Shown here one piece after another: positions 1-6,316 of a stretch of 26,219 nt of DNA. The stretch is from Fen-1038 sp042408355. GTDB taxonomy: Bacteria > Chloroflexota > Anaerolineae > Anaerolineales > Villigracilaceae. The notes beneath the pieces are model-generated. The model did no database searches and was not told the DNA's origin. It worked only from the letters and a program-made list of their open reading frames with translations. The stretch lies in contig JBHORD010000100.1 in the NCBI GenBank assembly GCA_042408355.1, forward strand, positions 1-26,219. The letters run 5' to 3'. How positions within the stretch are numbered: position 1 is the first letter of the stretch; every line of letters begins with the position of its first letter. Both the position numbers and the translations under genes were made by a program.

Positions 1-232
1 TCCCGGCATCGCCGTTTTCCAAAGCGGGCGCGATCAAGGCGCGCTGGTCTTCCATGAAAGCGCGGGATTTCTCAAAGGCGTTGTTATCGAAATGATATTC
101 ATCGTGGCCGATCTGACCGGTCAAAATATCATCCTGTTCAAGGTTGAAAGCGATGATTTCTTCGAGCGCGCCCCGGCTGAATTCGGAACTCAATGCGCGC
201 TTCAAAATGTCTGCGTGAATGGAACGCCGCAT
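1..232 (-). CDS. N-terminal part of an unrecognised protein, cut by the window edge
   Basis: A frame on the minus strand opens with ATG at 232 and stays open to base 1, giving the first 77 residues (begins MRRSIHADILKRALSSEF). A good ribosome-binding site, AAGGAAGG, lies about 10 bases upstream, and the in-frame TAG directly before the ATG rules out a start further upstream. The segment is hydrophilic and helical, with a GHDEYHFDN motif followed by an acidic/basic helix that ends LIAPALENGD. The HFDN motif and following helix faintly recall the N-terminal region of HET-C-like proteins, but this is memory-based and weak. The stop of the small gene at 233-418 abuts this start, so the two are probably cotranscribed. 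Real coding is likely; function is unknown. Confidence 0.6.
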   Translation of the reverse strand, partial: MRRSIHADILKRALSSEFSRGALEEIIAFNLEQDDILTGQIGHDEYHFDNNAFEKSRAFMEDQRALIAPALENGDAG

Positions 233-418
233 CTATTTCAATCCTTCCTTTGAGGCAGAATTTGCCCTCGTTCGGCGAAGGCTTGCAATCGCTGTGCCTG
301 CCTGGCGATACCCTTGCACAGCCCGGAACGGAGTCAGCGCAAACGGAGCGAGCGCGGCGGCCGCGGCCAACAACGCCGGCGCATGTAATAACCAATTGTC
401 CTTCGACGGGGTTTGCAT
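233..418 (-). CDS. Small putative membrane protein (61 aa), hypothetical
   Basis: A 61-codon frame starts at ATG 418 and stops with TAG at 233-235, directly against the ATG of the next minus-strand gene. The product has a hydrophobic Ala/Leu-rich stretch (about residues 12-30, HAPALLAAAAALAPFALTPF) that could be one membrane segment, then a basic tail. Codon choice looks like that of neighbouring genes. A purine-rich GAGAGAG lies just before the ATG, and a minus-strand TATAAT (434-439) lies 15 bases upstream, so the leader would be very short. No family is recognised. The tight junction with the downstream gene, which carries its ribosome-binding site inside this frame, is the best argument that it is real. 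Confidence 0.45.
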   Translation of the reverse strand: MQTPSKDNWLLHAPALLAAAAALAPFALTPFRAVQGYRQAGTAIASLRRTRANSASKEGLK

Positions 419-446
419 CTCTCTCTGGTGAAATTATAATCCAGCC
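412..446. promoter_or_regulatory. Promoter of the pduO gene; palindromic -10 may fire both ways
   Basis: On the plus strand a perfect TATAAT at 435-440 is followed by exactly six bases (441-446) and the ATG at 447. A weak -35, TTTGCA (412-417), sits 17 bases upstream of it. With usual sigma-70 geometry transcription would start at or next to the A of the ATG, giving a leaderless mRNA; no ribosome-binding site is visible. The surrounding ATTATAAT is self-complementary, so the minus strand also reads TATAAT (434-439), positioned to serve the gene starting at 418. Confidence 0.6.
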
Positions 447-986
447 ATGTCTTTCTACACTCGCAAAGGCGACGACGGCACGACGGGACTGCTCGGTAAG
501 GGACGCGTGGCGAAATATCACGTCCGCATCGAAGCGCTGGGGACGCTGGACGAATCATCCGCGGCTTTGGGCGTGGCGCGCGCTTCGGCGCGTGATCCGC
601 GCTGCAAGCCGCTCCTGCTCGAAGCCCAGCGGGATTTATATCGGCTCATGGCCGAAGTGGCGGCGCCGCCCGAAAACGCAGACCACTTCCATTTTGATTC
701 ACAACGCGTCGAATGGCTGGAAAAAGAAACCGATGCGTTGAGCAAAACCATCGAGATGCCAGCCGAATTCATCATACCAGGAGACACCGCCTCCGGCGCG
801 GCATTGTCACTGGCGCGCGCCGTCGTCCGCCGCGCGGAGCGGCGCGTGGTCGAGCTTTTCGATGCCAGGGAAATCGTCAATCCCGCATTACAGCAATACC
901 TCAATCGTTTGTCGTCATTGTTGTTCGTGTTGGAATTGATCGAAAATCAAACGGCGGGGAAGGAAACGACGAAGGCAAAAAAATGA
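447..986 (+). CDS. pduO: PduO-type ATP:cob(I)alamin adenosyltransferase
   Basis: This 179-residue protein belongs to the PduO/MMAB family of corrinoid adenosyltransferases, which move the adenosyl group of ATP to cob(I)alamin to make adenosylcobalamin in the cytoplasm. The N-terminal TRKGDDGTTGLLGKGRV (residues 5-21) is the family's ATP-binding signature. It is followed by the RIEALGTLDESSAALG helix, the IPGD turn, an Arg-rich LARAVVRRAERRVV helix and the NRLSSLLFVLE C-terminal segment, all in the usual order. Length matches the family. The start at 447 puts TRKGDDG at the expected place. The last codons are Lys-rich. Its stop is followed after 60 bases by the DUF554 gene on the same strand. 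No other cobalamin gene is in the window. It is probably housekeeping support for a B12-dependent enzyme encoded elsewhere. Confidence 0.95.
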   Translation: MSFYTRKGDDGTTGLLGKGRVAKYHVRIEALGTLDESSAALGVARASARDPRCKPLLLEAQRDLYRLMAEVAAPPENADHFHFDSQRVEWLEKETDALSKTIEMPAEFIIPGDTASGAALSLARAVVRRAERRVVELFDAREIVNPALQQYLNRLSSLLFVLELIENQTAGKETTKAKK

Positions 987-1001
987 ACGAAGTGCGATGC
1001 C

Positions 1002-1021
1002 CCGCCTGCAAAGCCAGGCGG
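1002..1021 (+). terminator. Small perfect hairpin between pduO and the DUF554 gene
   Basis: CCGCCTG (1002-1008) and CAGGCGG (1015-1021) form a 7-bp perfect stem with a 6-base loop, followed by only three T residues. It is too poor in U to be a strong terminator. It may be an attenuator, an mRNA-stabilising hairpin, or chance. It lies 16 bases upstream of the DUF554 ribosome-binding site. Confidence 0.3.
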
Positions 1022-1046
1022 TTTCGCGCAATTCAACGGAGGAATC

Positions 1047-1772
1047 GTGACGGGCACTTTTCTAAACATCGCAACCGTATTGCTCGGCGGCGCGCTGGGT
1101 TTGCTTTTCGGCGCGCGCGTGCCGGAGCGTTTGAAAGCCACGATCGTCGCGGGTATGGGATTGTTCACCGCGGCCATCGGCATTCAAATGTTCCTCAAGA
1201 CCGAAAATTCGCTGATCGTTCTGGGGGCGCTTTTAATCGGCGCGCTGTTGGGCGAATGGTGGAAGATCGAAGACCGTTTGCAATCGCTTGGCCAGACTCT
1301 CGAAAAACGATTTTCAAAAAACAACGAAACGCCGGAATCGAACGGCGAATATGTTTCAAGCAAGTTCGTGCGCGGCTTTCTGACCTCGTCTCTGCTTTTT
1401 TGCGTCGGCCCGTTGACCATTCTCGGCTCGATCCAGGATGGCATGACCGGCGACTATAAATTACTGGCCGTCAAATCCGTGCTCGACGGATTCGCCTCGC
1501 TGGCGTTTTCATCGTCATTGGGCGTTGGCGTATTATTTTCATCGCTGGTGATTCTGGTTTACCAGGGAGGCATCAGCCTGCTGGCGGCTCAATTGAACGC
1601 GATCGTCACCCAGTCCATGATGAACGAGTTGACGGCGGCGGGCGGCGTGATTTTGATGGGGTTGGCGGTCAGCAGTCTGCTCGAGATCAAAAAAATCCGC
1701 GCAGGAAATTTCCTGCCTGCGCTGGCAATTGCGCCATTGATCGTTTGGATTCTGTCCCTGTTTGGAAAATGA
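1047..1772 (+). CDS. DUF554 family integral membrane protein
   Basis: The 241-residue product matches the DUF554 (YdfK-like) family of polytopic membrane proteins of unknown function. Typical features are the opening GTFLNIATVLLGGALGLLFG, the MGLFTAAIGIQM segment, the GALLGEWWKIEDRLQ loop, GFLTSSLLFCVGPLTILGSIQDGMTGD, and a final helix after EIKKIRAGNFLPAL. I see about six or seven hydrophobic segments. The start is GTG at 1047, preceded by GGAGG at 1038-1042; the next in-frame starts would remove the first helix. It follows pduO on the same strand and is probably cotranscribed, though the two share no obvious pathway. The family may be a transporter, but nothing in the sequence shows a substrate. 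Confidence 0.9.
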   Translation: MTGTFLNIATVLLGGALGLLFGARVPERLKATIVAGMGLFTAAIGIQMFLKTENSLIVLGALLIGALLGEWWKIEDRLQSLGQTLEKRFSKNNETPESNGEYVSSKFVRGFLTSSLLFCVGPLTILGSIQDGMTGDYKLLAVKSVLDGFASLAFSSSLGVGVLFSSLVILVYQGGISLLAAQLNAIVTQSMMNELTAAGGVILMGLAVSSLLEIKKIRAGNFLPALAIAPLIVWILSLFGK

Positions 1773-1808
1773 TTCGGATCACGCTTTAACGTGACCTGCC
1801 TATTAAAT

Positions 1809-1841
1809 AAAAAGGCGCGGCGCATGAGCCGCGTCCTTTTT
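1809..1841. terminator. Bidirectional intrinsic terminator between convergent genes
   Basis: An A-tract runs into a GC-rich stem (AAAAGGCGCGGC against GCCGCGTCCTTTT, one bulged base) around the loop GCATGA and ends in a T-run. A-tract and T-run on opposite sides make it usable from both strands. It lies 37 bases after the DUF554 stop and 133 bases beyond the stop of the minus-strand DsbA-like gene, so it can end both transcription units. Confidence 0.8.
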
Positions 1842-1898
1842 CACTGGTCTTTATCAGAATTAATTTTTGTCCGCCATGCTCACAAAGAGGCGCGGCTT

Positions 1899-1964
1899 TC
1901 TTTCTTCTTACCATGAAAATTCGCGCCCTTCGCGGGTGATTTTCTTGTTTTCGATAATGTCCAT
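1899..1964 (-). repeat. Possible degenerate copy of an intergenic dispersed sequence
   Basis: In the 130-base gap between the terminator and the first DsbA-like gene, the minus strand contains AATCACCCGCGAAGGGCGCG with purine-rich flanks. This resembles short dispersed intergenic sequences of the type CACGAAGG/GCGCGAAGG seen in many environmental bacterial genomes. An 18-codon open frame (begins MDIIENKKITREG) covers it but has no ribosome-binding site. This is recognition from memory; no second copy lies in the window. Confidence 0.25.
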
Positions 1965-1973
1965 CCGATCAAT

Positions 1974-2768
1974 TTATTGCGCGCCCGCCGCCGCCAGGGC
2001 TTTATCCAGCGCCTGCTGGAACACATTGAAAGGCTGTGCGCCATCCAGGGTCGTCGTCACCGGTTGAGTCTGGCCCTTCGGCACATAACTGATCACAAAA
2101 AACGGCGTGCCGGTGATCTTCGCGGCCAATGCGTCTTGAAAGTCCTGATTTACCTGATTCAAATACTTCTGGCTGTTGAAACAGGAATTATAGGCGTTCA
2201 TGTCCAGCCCGATACTTTGAGCGATGGCCTGCAATCGGCGCGGCGTAAACGAACCGGCTTCTTCACCGATTACGTTGGTGAAGAGCGCGTCGTGCATTTC
2301 CCAGTATTTGTTCTGGTCTGCGGCGCAATAGGCGGCCATTGCCGAATCTTGAGATTCGGTGCCGGCCGTCCCGCCGCCGGCGGCAATGTTGCCGCTCACC
2401 CAGTTGCCCGCCGAACGATCGGTGTAAAACACCTTTCCCGTTTTGACATAGGCATCAATGATCTGCGGTTCGGTCGCCTGCCAGTATTGTCTGCAATAAG
2501 GACATTGGAAATCAGAGAATTCCGTCAGCTTGACGGGCGCGTTTGGATCGCCGGTTGAGTTGCGGTTCACATTCGGACGCGCTTCGGGCGTGGCGGGCTG
2601 GATTGCCGCAATCGGTTTGACTTGCGGATAAATCAGGAAAAATGCCACCACCGCCGCTACAACCACAATCAGGCCGATCCAAATCAAACGCGTACGTTGT
2701 TCAGCCTGACGCCGTTTCTCGCGAAACTGCTGACGTTTGCTCATGCCCTCGCGATCTTTTTTGCTCAT
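1974..2768 (-). CDS. Membrane-anchored DsbA-like thiol:disulfide protein, copy 1
   Basis: This 264-residue protein has a strongly basic N-terminus (residues 1-27), one membrane helix (about 28-47) and an extracytoplasmic thioredoxin-fold domain of the DsbA/Thioredoxin_4 type. The catalytic motif is CPYC (residues 89-92) in TEFSDFQCPYCRQYW, and the cis-proline element is TGTPFFVI near the C-terminus. Such proteins oxidise or isomerise disulfides of exported proteins. The ATG at 2768 has GAGGTGA just upstream. Two further cysteines (in AAYCAADQ and NSCFNS) are shared with copy 2. It lies downstream of copy 2 on the same strand, separated by a terminator, so it probably has its own promoter; none stands out. 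The terminal 138 bases are almost identical to copy 2 (see findings). Confidence 0.92.
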   Translation of the reverse strand: MSKKDREGMSKRQQFREKRRQAEQRTRLIWIGLIVVVAAVVAFFLIYPQVKPIAAIQPATPEARPNVNRNSTGDPNAPVKLTEFSDFQCPYCRQYWQATEPQIIDAYVKTGKVFYTDRSAGNWVSGNIAAGGGTAGTESQDSAMAAYCAADQNKYWEMHDALFTNVIGEEAGSFTPRRLQAIAQSIGLDMNAYNSCFNSQKYLNQVNQDFQDALAAKITGTPFFVISYVPKGQTQPVTTTLDGAQPFNVFQQALDKALAAAGAQ

Positions 2769-2876
2769 CCATCACCTCATAAAGTTTGGTCTTGGCGGGA
2801 GATTTTCCCATGTTCAAAGCCTTTTGTCCAGAACGCGGCATAAAGTCTTATGTTTTATTTATGCGGAGATTCGAAC

Positions 2877-2910
2877 AAAAAAAGGATGCGGAAAGCCGGC
2901 ATCCTTTTTT
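2877..2910 (-). terminator. Strong intrinsic terminator after DsbA-like copy 2
   Basis: AAAAAAAGGATGC (2877-2889) and GCATCC plus a T-run (2899-2910) form a perfect stem around a short loop, starting 18 bases beyond the stop of copy 2. On the minus strand the stem is followed by seven T residues. The matching A-tract makes it potentially bidirectional. It separates transcription of the two paralogs. Confidence 0.85.
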
Positions 2911-2928
2911 GAAAACAGCGCCGTTATG

Positions 2929-3726
2929 TTATTGCGCGCCCGCCGCCGCCAGGGCTTTATCCAGCGCCTGCTGGAACACATTGAAAGGCTGTGCGCCATC
3001 CAGGGTCGTCGTCACCGGTTGAGTCTGGCCCTTCGGCACATAGCTGATCACAAAAAACGGCGTGCCCTGCATCCCCGCCGCGTCTGCATCCTTCAAATCC
3101 TGGCTGACTTGATTCAAATATTTATGGCTGTTGAAACAGGAATTATAGGCGTTCATATCCAGCCCGATACTTTGAGCGATGGCTTGCAGTCGCCGCGGGG
3201 TGAAGGAGATTCCATCCGCCTCGCCAAGCGCGTTGGTAAACAGCGCATCGTGCATCTGCCAGTATTTATTCTGATCAGCGGCGCAAAGCGCGGCCATTGC
3301 CGAATCCTGCGACTCGGTGTCATTCCCGCCGTTGGCTCTGTTGGCATTATCGCTGATGAAGTTGCCCGCTGAACGATCCGTGTAATACACTTTACCTGTG
3401 TTTACATAAGCTTCAATAATCTGCGGCTCAGTGTTCTGCCAGTACTGTTTGCAATAAGGGCATTGGTAGTCAGAGAATTCCGTCAGCTTGACCGGCGCAT
3501 TCGGGTCACCCGCCGAATTGCGATTTACATTGAGGCGCGTTTCCGTTGCCGCAGGCTGGATCGCCGCAACGGGCTTGATCTGCGGGTAGATCAAAAAGAA
3601 TGCCACCAGCAACGCGCCGACGACAATCAAACCAATCCAAATCAAGCGGTTGCGCTGTTCGGCGCGCCGCCGCTTCTCGCGGAACTCCTGACGTTTGCTC
3701 ATGCCTTCACGGTCTTTTTTGCTCAT
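2929..3726 (-). CDS. Membrane-anchored DsbA-like thiol:disulfide protein, copy 2
   Basis: This 265-residue paralog of the protein at 1974-2768 has the same layout: basic MSKKDREGMSKRQEFREKRR start, one membrane helix (about 28-47), a low-complexity linker, CPYC in TEFSDYQCPYCKQYW, and cis-Pro TGTPFFVI. The ATG at 3726 was chosen over an upstream in-frame start at 3822 because it has AAGGAG five bases before it and lines up with copy 1. Differences cluster in the linker and in the helical insertion (SDNANRANGGNDTES against SGNIAAGGGTAGTES), which may alter partner choice. It is the upstream member of a tandem duplication and ends at its own terminator. Confidence 0.92.
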   Translation of the reverse strand: MSKKDREGMSKRQEFREKRRRAEQRNRLIWIGLIVVGALLVAFFLIYPQIKPVAAIQPAATETRLNVNRNSAGDPNAPVKLTEFSDYQCPYCKQYWQNTEPQIIEAYVNTGKVYYTDRSAGNFISDNANRANGGNDTESQDSAMAALCAADQNKYWQMHDALFTNALGEADGISFTPRRLQAIAQSIGLDMNAYNSCFNSHKYLNQVSQDLKDADAAGMQGTPFFVISYVPKGQTQPVTTTLDGAQPFNVFQQALDKALAAAGAQ

Positions 3727-3875
3727 CGAATCTCCTTGTTTTCGTTGCAATTTTATGTAAATTGATCTCCTGCATAAGCGCTCCCGCCGCCAGGAGCATG
3801 ATTCTTTTATTGGCTTTTGCAAGAGGTCGAATAATTGAAACCTTGCCCTGCTCCGCTACAAACGCCTTTGGCATG

Positions 3876-3948
3876 GTCGCTGCGAACGCAGTGAAGCAGT
3901 CTCATGCCTGCAAGGGATTGCTTCACCGCCTATGCGGCTTGCAACGAC
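3876..3948. repeat. Inverted-repeat intergenic element (MITE/REP-like)
   Basis: The left arm GTCGCTGCGAACGCAGTGAA and following GCAGTC pair imperfectly with the right arm GATTGCTTCACCGCC...GGCTTGCAACGAC; the right arm carries a few extra bases near CGCATAGG. The design matches short dispersed elements with GTCGTTGCGAAC and GTGAAGCAATC arms that are scattered between genes in many environmental genomes. It sits between the hydrolase stop (3969) and the start of DsbA copy 2 (3726). Transcribed as RNA it would fold and could help end the hydrolase transcript. No open frame, RNA gene or strong promoter was recognised in the rest of this 242-base gap. Confidence 0.6.
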
Positions 3949-3968
3949 GCATCTGTAACAGAGCAATT

Positions 3969-4802
3969 TTATTTCAAACGCGCATCCATCCAGTCAATCA
4001 TGACTTTGAGGACTTCGGCCTTTTCAGGCTCGTTATGGATTTCGTGATAGAGGCCATCCCATGCGCGCCAGGTGACATTCTTTCCGCCGCGCTCCGCGAA
4101 CTGGCGGCTCGCTTCCGCCAATGTAAGCCGGTCGGCCGTTCCGTGCATGATCAGCAACGGGAGCGGAAACTCCGCGGCGTGGTCGAGCGCCCACAATCCC
4201 GCTTCGTACATCCCCATAAACAGGCGCGCGGAAATTTTATCGTGAACCAAAGGATCGCTGTTATATGCGTTCACCACGCTCGCATCATGCGAAAGCGCGG
4301 CAGTATCCAGCCCGGACTTTTGCGTAAACCCCGGCGCGATGTTGTTCATCAGGCGTCCTAGCGTAACCTGCAGTGCCGGCGGCTCGAATGCCAACTTCAG
4401 CCATGGACCGGTGGCGATCACGCCTTTTAGATCCGGCTTGCGGCGCAATGCAAAATTGATGACCTCATTTCCACCCATGCTGTGGCCATACAGGAAACGC
4501 GGCAGACCGGGATAAGACGTTTGCATCTGCATCAGAAAATCAGCAATGTCATCCATCAAGGCGTCGTACGACGGCGTATGACCGCGCGGGCCGCCGCTCT
4601 TTCCATGCCCGCGAGCGTCAAAACCGGCGAGGACATACCCTGCGTTGGCAAAGGCTTCACCCACATGAGCGTAACGTCCTACGTGTTCGCCGTGTCCATG
4701 AACAAGACAAACCACAGCGCGGGGTTTCGCGTGAGGTTCCCAGCCGAGCACATAAAACCTGATGCCGTCTTTACTTTGCCATCCAGATTCGAACGTTTTC
4801 AT
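3969..4802 (-). CDS. Alpha/beta hydrolase, monoacylglycerol-lipase/lysophospholipase type
   Basis: The 277-residue product is a serine hydrolase of the Hydrolase_4 (monoglyceride lipase) family. Visible elements are the oxyanion segment VHGHGEHVGRY, the family-typical DARGHGKSGGPRGH, the nucleophile elbow GHSMGG, the acid in MHGTADRLT, and the catalytic His in YHEIHNEPE. No signal peptide is seen, so the enzyme should be cytoplasmic; likely substrates are monoacylglycerols or lysophospholipids, but the substrate is inferred only from the family. The ATG at 4802 has GGGAGG upstream; a longer in-frame opening to 4943 overlaps the preceding gene and lacks a site. It is the last gene of the XRE-TPR-GNAT-hydrolase run. 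Confidence 0.9.
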   Translation of the reverse strand: MKTFESGWQSKDGIRFYVLGWEPHAKPRAVVCLVHGHGEHVGRYAHVGEAFANAGYVLAGFDARGHGKSGGPRGHTPSYDALMDDIADFLMQMQTSYPGLPRFLYGHSMGGNEVINFALRRKPDLKGVIATGPWLKLAFEPPALQVTLGRLMNNIAPGFTQKSGLDTAALSHDASVVNAYNSDPLVHDKISARLFMGMYEAGLWALDHAAEFPLPLLIMHGTADRLTLAEASRQFAERGGKNVTWRAWDGLYHEIHNEPEKAEVLKVMIDWMDARLK

Positions 4803-4861
4803 AACGCCTCCCGCGACCATTTTGATTTTGCAATCGCCCGTCCTGCCAGCATGAGGACAGC

Positions 4862-4892
4862 AATGACGTTGCTTCGTTGCGCCATTGTCATT
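4862..4892. repeat. Short imperfect inverted repeat at the GNAT/hydrolase junction
   Basis: AATGAC (4862-4867) and GTCATT (4887-4892) flank a GC-rich middle and overlap the stop of the GNAT gene. The interior shows some similarity to the GCGAACG...GAAGCAA type repeat at 3876-3948. It has no T-run, so it is not a convincing terminator. Confidence 0.25.
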
Positions 4893-5763
4893 CCACCCGA
4901 ATCGTATAAACCGGATATTGTTCCCCGGTTCGGCGAAAACCAAGTTTTTGATACAAAGCCAGCGAAACGTTGTTGTTGCCCTGCGTGTTGACGGTAATGT
5001 GCCTCGCGCCGCCGTTTTGCATGTGGATGATCAGATCATTGACCAGCGCCGTGCCCAATCCAATCCCCTGCGCCTGAGGCCGGACGGCAAGCCGGGCGAG
5101 GTGCGCCCCAAGCGGACTCCACGTTGACAACTGATACCCAACCATGTCTGAATCCCTCTCGATGACCGAAGCATAAACGGCCTGTGAAAAAGCCTTGCTC
5201 AAAGCCGGCAGAGAATTTTGCCAGAGCAAATCGAAAGCCGACGCATCCACTTCGACAACGCGCGGCAGGTCATCGGATTTCATGGTTCGGATGAAATAAC
5301 CGGCGGGAATCGAAAGCGGCATGACCGGCCTGTCGTTCCATTCGAGCAAAACAATATGATGCGCCAGGCCAAATCCATTTTCGATCAACAGCGAGTCCAT
5401 CCAGCGTTCCATGGCAATGGCCGCCGCCGTCATGCGGCCGCGCTGGGCGAGTTCCCTGCGCGCCGCTGTCCATAACGGCGACCAGACCGACGATCCGGAA
5501 AGATGCGAGGCGTAAACAAAAAGCCGGATCCAGGCAATCGAGTCCGGGTCGGGCGGGCAGGCCAACGCGGCAACCACGCGTCCGTTTTCTTCGAGCACCC
5601 AATACGGCGAATATCCAAGCCATTCGAGCGGCGTGCGCCAGTCGAGGTGGCGATGGACGTGTCCCTCAAAGAAAATCAAGTCGGCGATCTGTTGATAATC
5701 TGAAGAGACCGCCGGGCGAACTCGCTGACCTGCTTTGAGCGCCGGAGGGTTGACCGAGATCAT
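4888..5763 (-). CDS. GNAT family N-acetyltransferase (probable tandem-GNAT fold)
   Basis: The 291-residue protein ends in a clear GNAT domain: the acetyl-CoA motif A appears as LARLAVRPQAQGIGLGTALV, followed by the HITVNTQGNNNVSLALYQKLGF segment that is typical of motif B. The N-terminal half (RPAVSSDYQQIADLIFFEGH, later WVLEENGRVVAALACPP) looks like a second, degenerate GNAT half without a good motif A. The acceptor substrate cannot be read from the sequence. Its ATG overlaps the stop of the TPR gene by four bases (ATGA), which implies translational coupling. The hydrolase gene follows after 85 bases. Confidence 0.88.
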   Translation of the reverse strand: MISVNPPALKAGQRVRPAVSSDYQQIADLIFFEGHVHRHLDWRTPLEWLGYSPYWVLEENGRVVAALACPPDPDSIAWIRLFVYASHLSGSSVWSPLWTAARRELAQRGRMTAAAIAMERWMDSLLIENGFGLAHHIVLLEWNDRPVMPLSIPAGYFIRTMKSDDLPRVVEVDASAFDLLWQNSLPALSKAFSQAVYASVIERDSDMVGYQLSTWSPLGAHLARLAVRPQAQGIGLGTALVNDLIIHMQNGGARHITVNTQGNNNVSLALYQKLGFRRTGEQYPVYTIRVE

Positions 5764-6290
5764 CGCACGACAAGACGAACGAAAAACCTGAGAATGCGCT
5801 CGAAGATGGAGGGCTTGTCTTTGGCTTCGAGCGAGCCAATCATTTGAATGGCTGAGTCGGTGACTTTGCCCCGTTTGAGTTTGACGCCTGCCGCAGATTT
5901 GAGCACCATGGAACGCAGAGCGGCTTCCCCGGCGTCTGCAAAAAGCCGGGCCGACTTCTCATAAGCGGCCAGCGCTTCATCGAAGCGGTGGAGGGCTTCC
6001 AATGCGGAGGCCTGGTTTCCAACCGCCATGCCCTGACGTTTGAGGTCCTGGGCTTGAGCAAAGACGGCATCCGTGCCATTTGCGGCGTCCAGCGCTTCCT
6101 GGGCTTTTCCCAATTTTAGAAGCGCGACGCTCAGATTATTTTTCATCTCTGCCTCGTTGAGGGTGTCGTTCAACGAGGCATAGCCTTTTGCCGCGTTTTC
6201 AAAAAGATTCACAGCCAGGGCATAATTGCCGGCTTCAAAAGCCAGTTTGCCGTCGTCGGCCAGCTTTTTGATTTCAGGATTTGCAGTCAT
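5760..6290 (-). CDS. TPR-repeat protein with amphipathic C-terminus
   Basis: The 176-residue protein contains about three tetratricopeptide-like helix pairs: residues roughly 4-38 (LADDGKLAFEAGNYALAVNLF), 40-80 (MKNNLSVALLKLGKAQEAL) and 84-125 (GNQASALEALHRFDEALAAYEKSA, shown in part). It ends in a basic, hydrophobic helix (IFERILRFFVRLVV) that could touch a membrane or a partner. It is probably a cytoplasmic scaffold; no enzyme motif is present. I prefer ATG 6290; a GTG at 6320 overlapping the upstream stop (GTGA) would add ten residues and is possible. It sits between an XRE regulator and a GNAT gene in a tight, overlapping run. Confidence 0.8.
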   Translation of the reverse strand: MTANPEIKKLADDGKLAFEAGNYALAVNLFENAAKGYASLNDTLNEAEMKNNLSVALLKLGKAQEALDAANGTDAVFAQAQDLKRQGMAVGNQASALEALHRFDEALAAYEKSARLFADAGEAALRSMVLKSAAGVKLKRGKVTDSAIQMIGSLEAKDKPSIFERILRFFVRLVVR

Positions 6291-6316
6291 GAAAAGATTT
6301 CCCGCCAAGCAACCGC

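Noticed and set aside
713..1459. Long plus-strand frame that contains ATGAACGAAGTGCGATGCCC (MNEVRCPACKARRF), overlapping the pduO stop as ATGA and resembling a zinc-ribbon start
   Set aside because: Only one CxxC is present, the frame overlaps pduO and the strongly supported DUF554 gene almost entirely, and downstream residues are Arg/Gly-rich as in a GC-rich shadow frame.
1867..2067. 66-codon plus-strand frame after the terminator
   Set aside because: Most of it is antisense to the end of DsbA-like copy 1, and the same shadow repeats at copy 2 because the DNA is duplicated.
3727..3822. N-terminal extension of DsbA-like copy 2
   Set aside because: The extra residues are not present in copy 1, carry no signal, and AAGGAG precedes the internal ATG at 3726.
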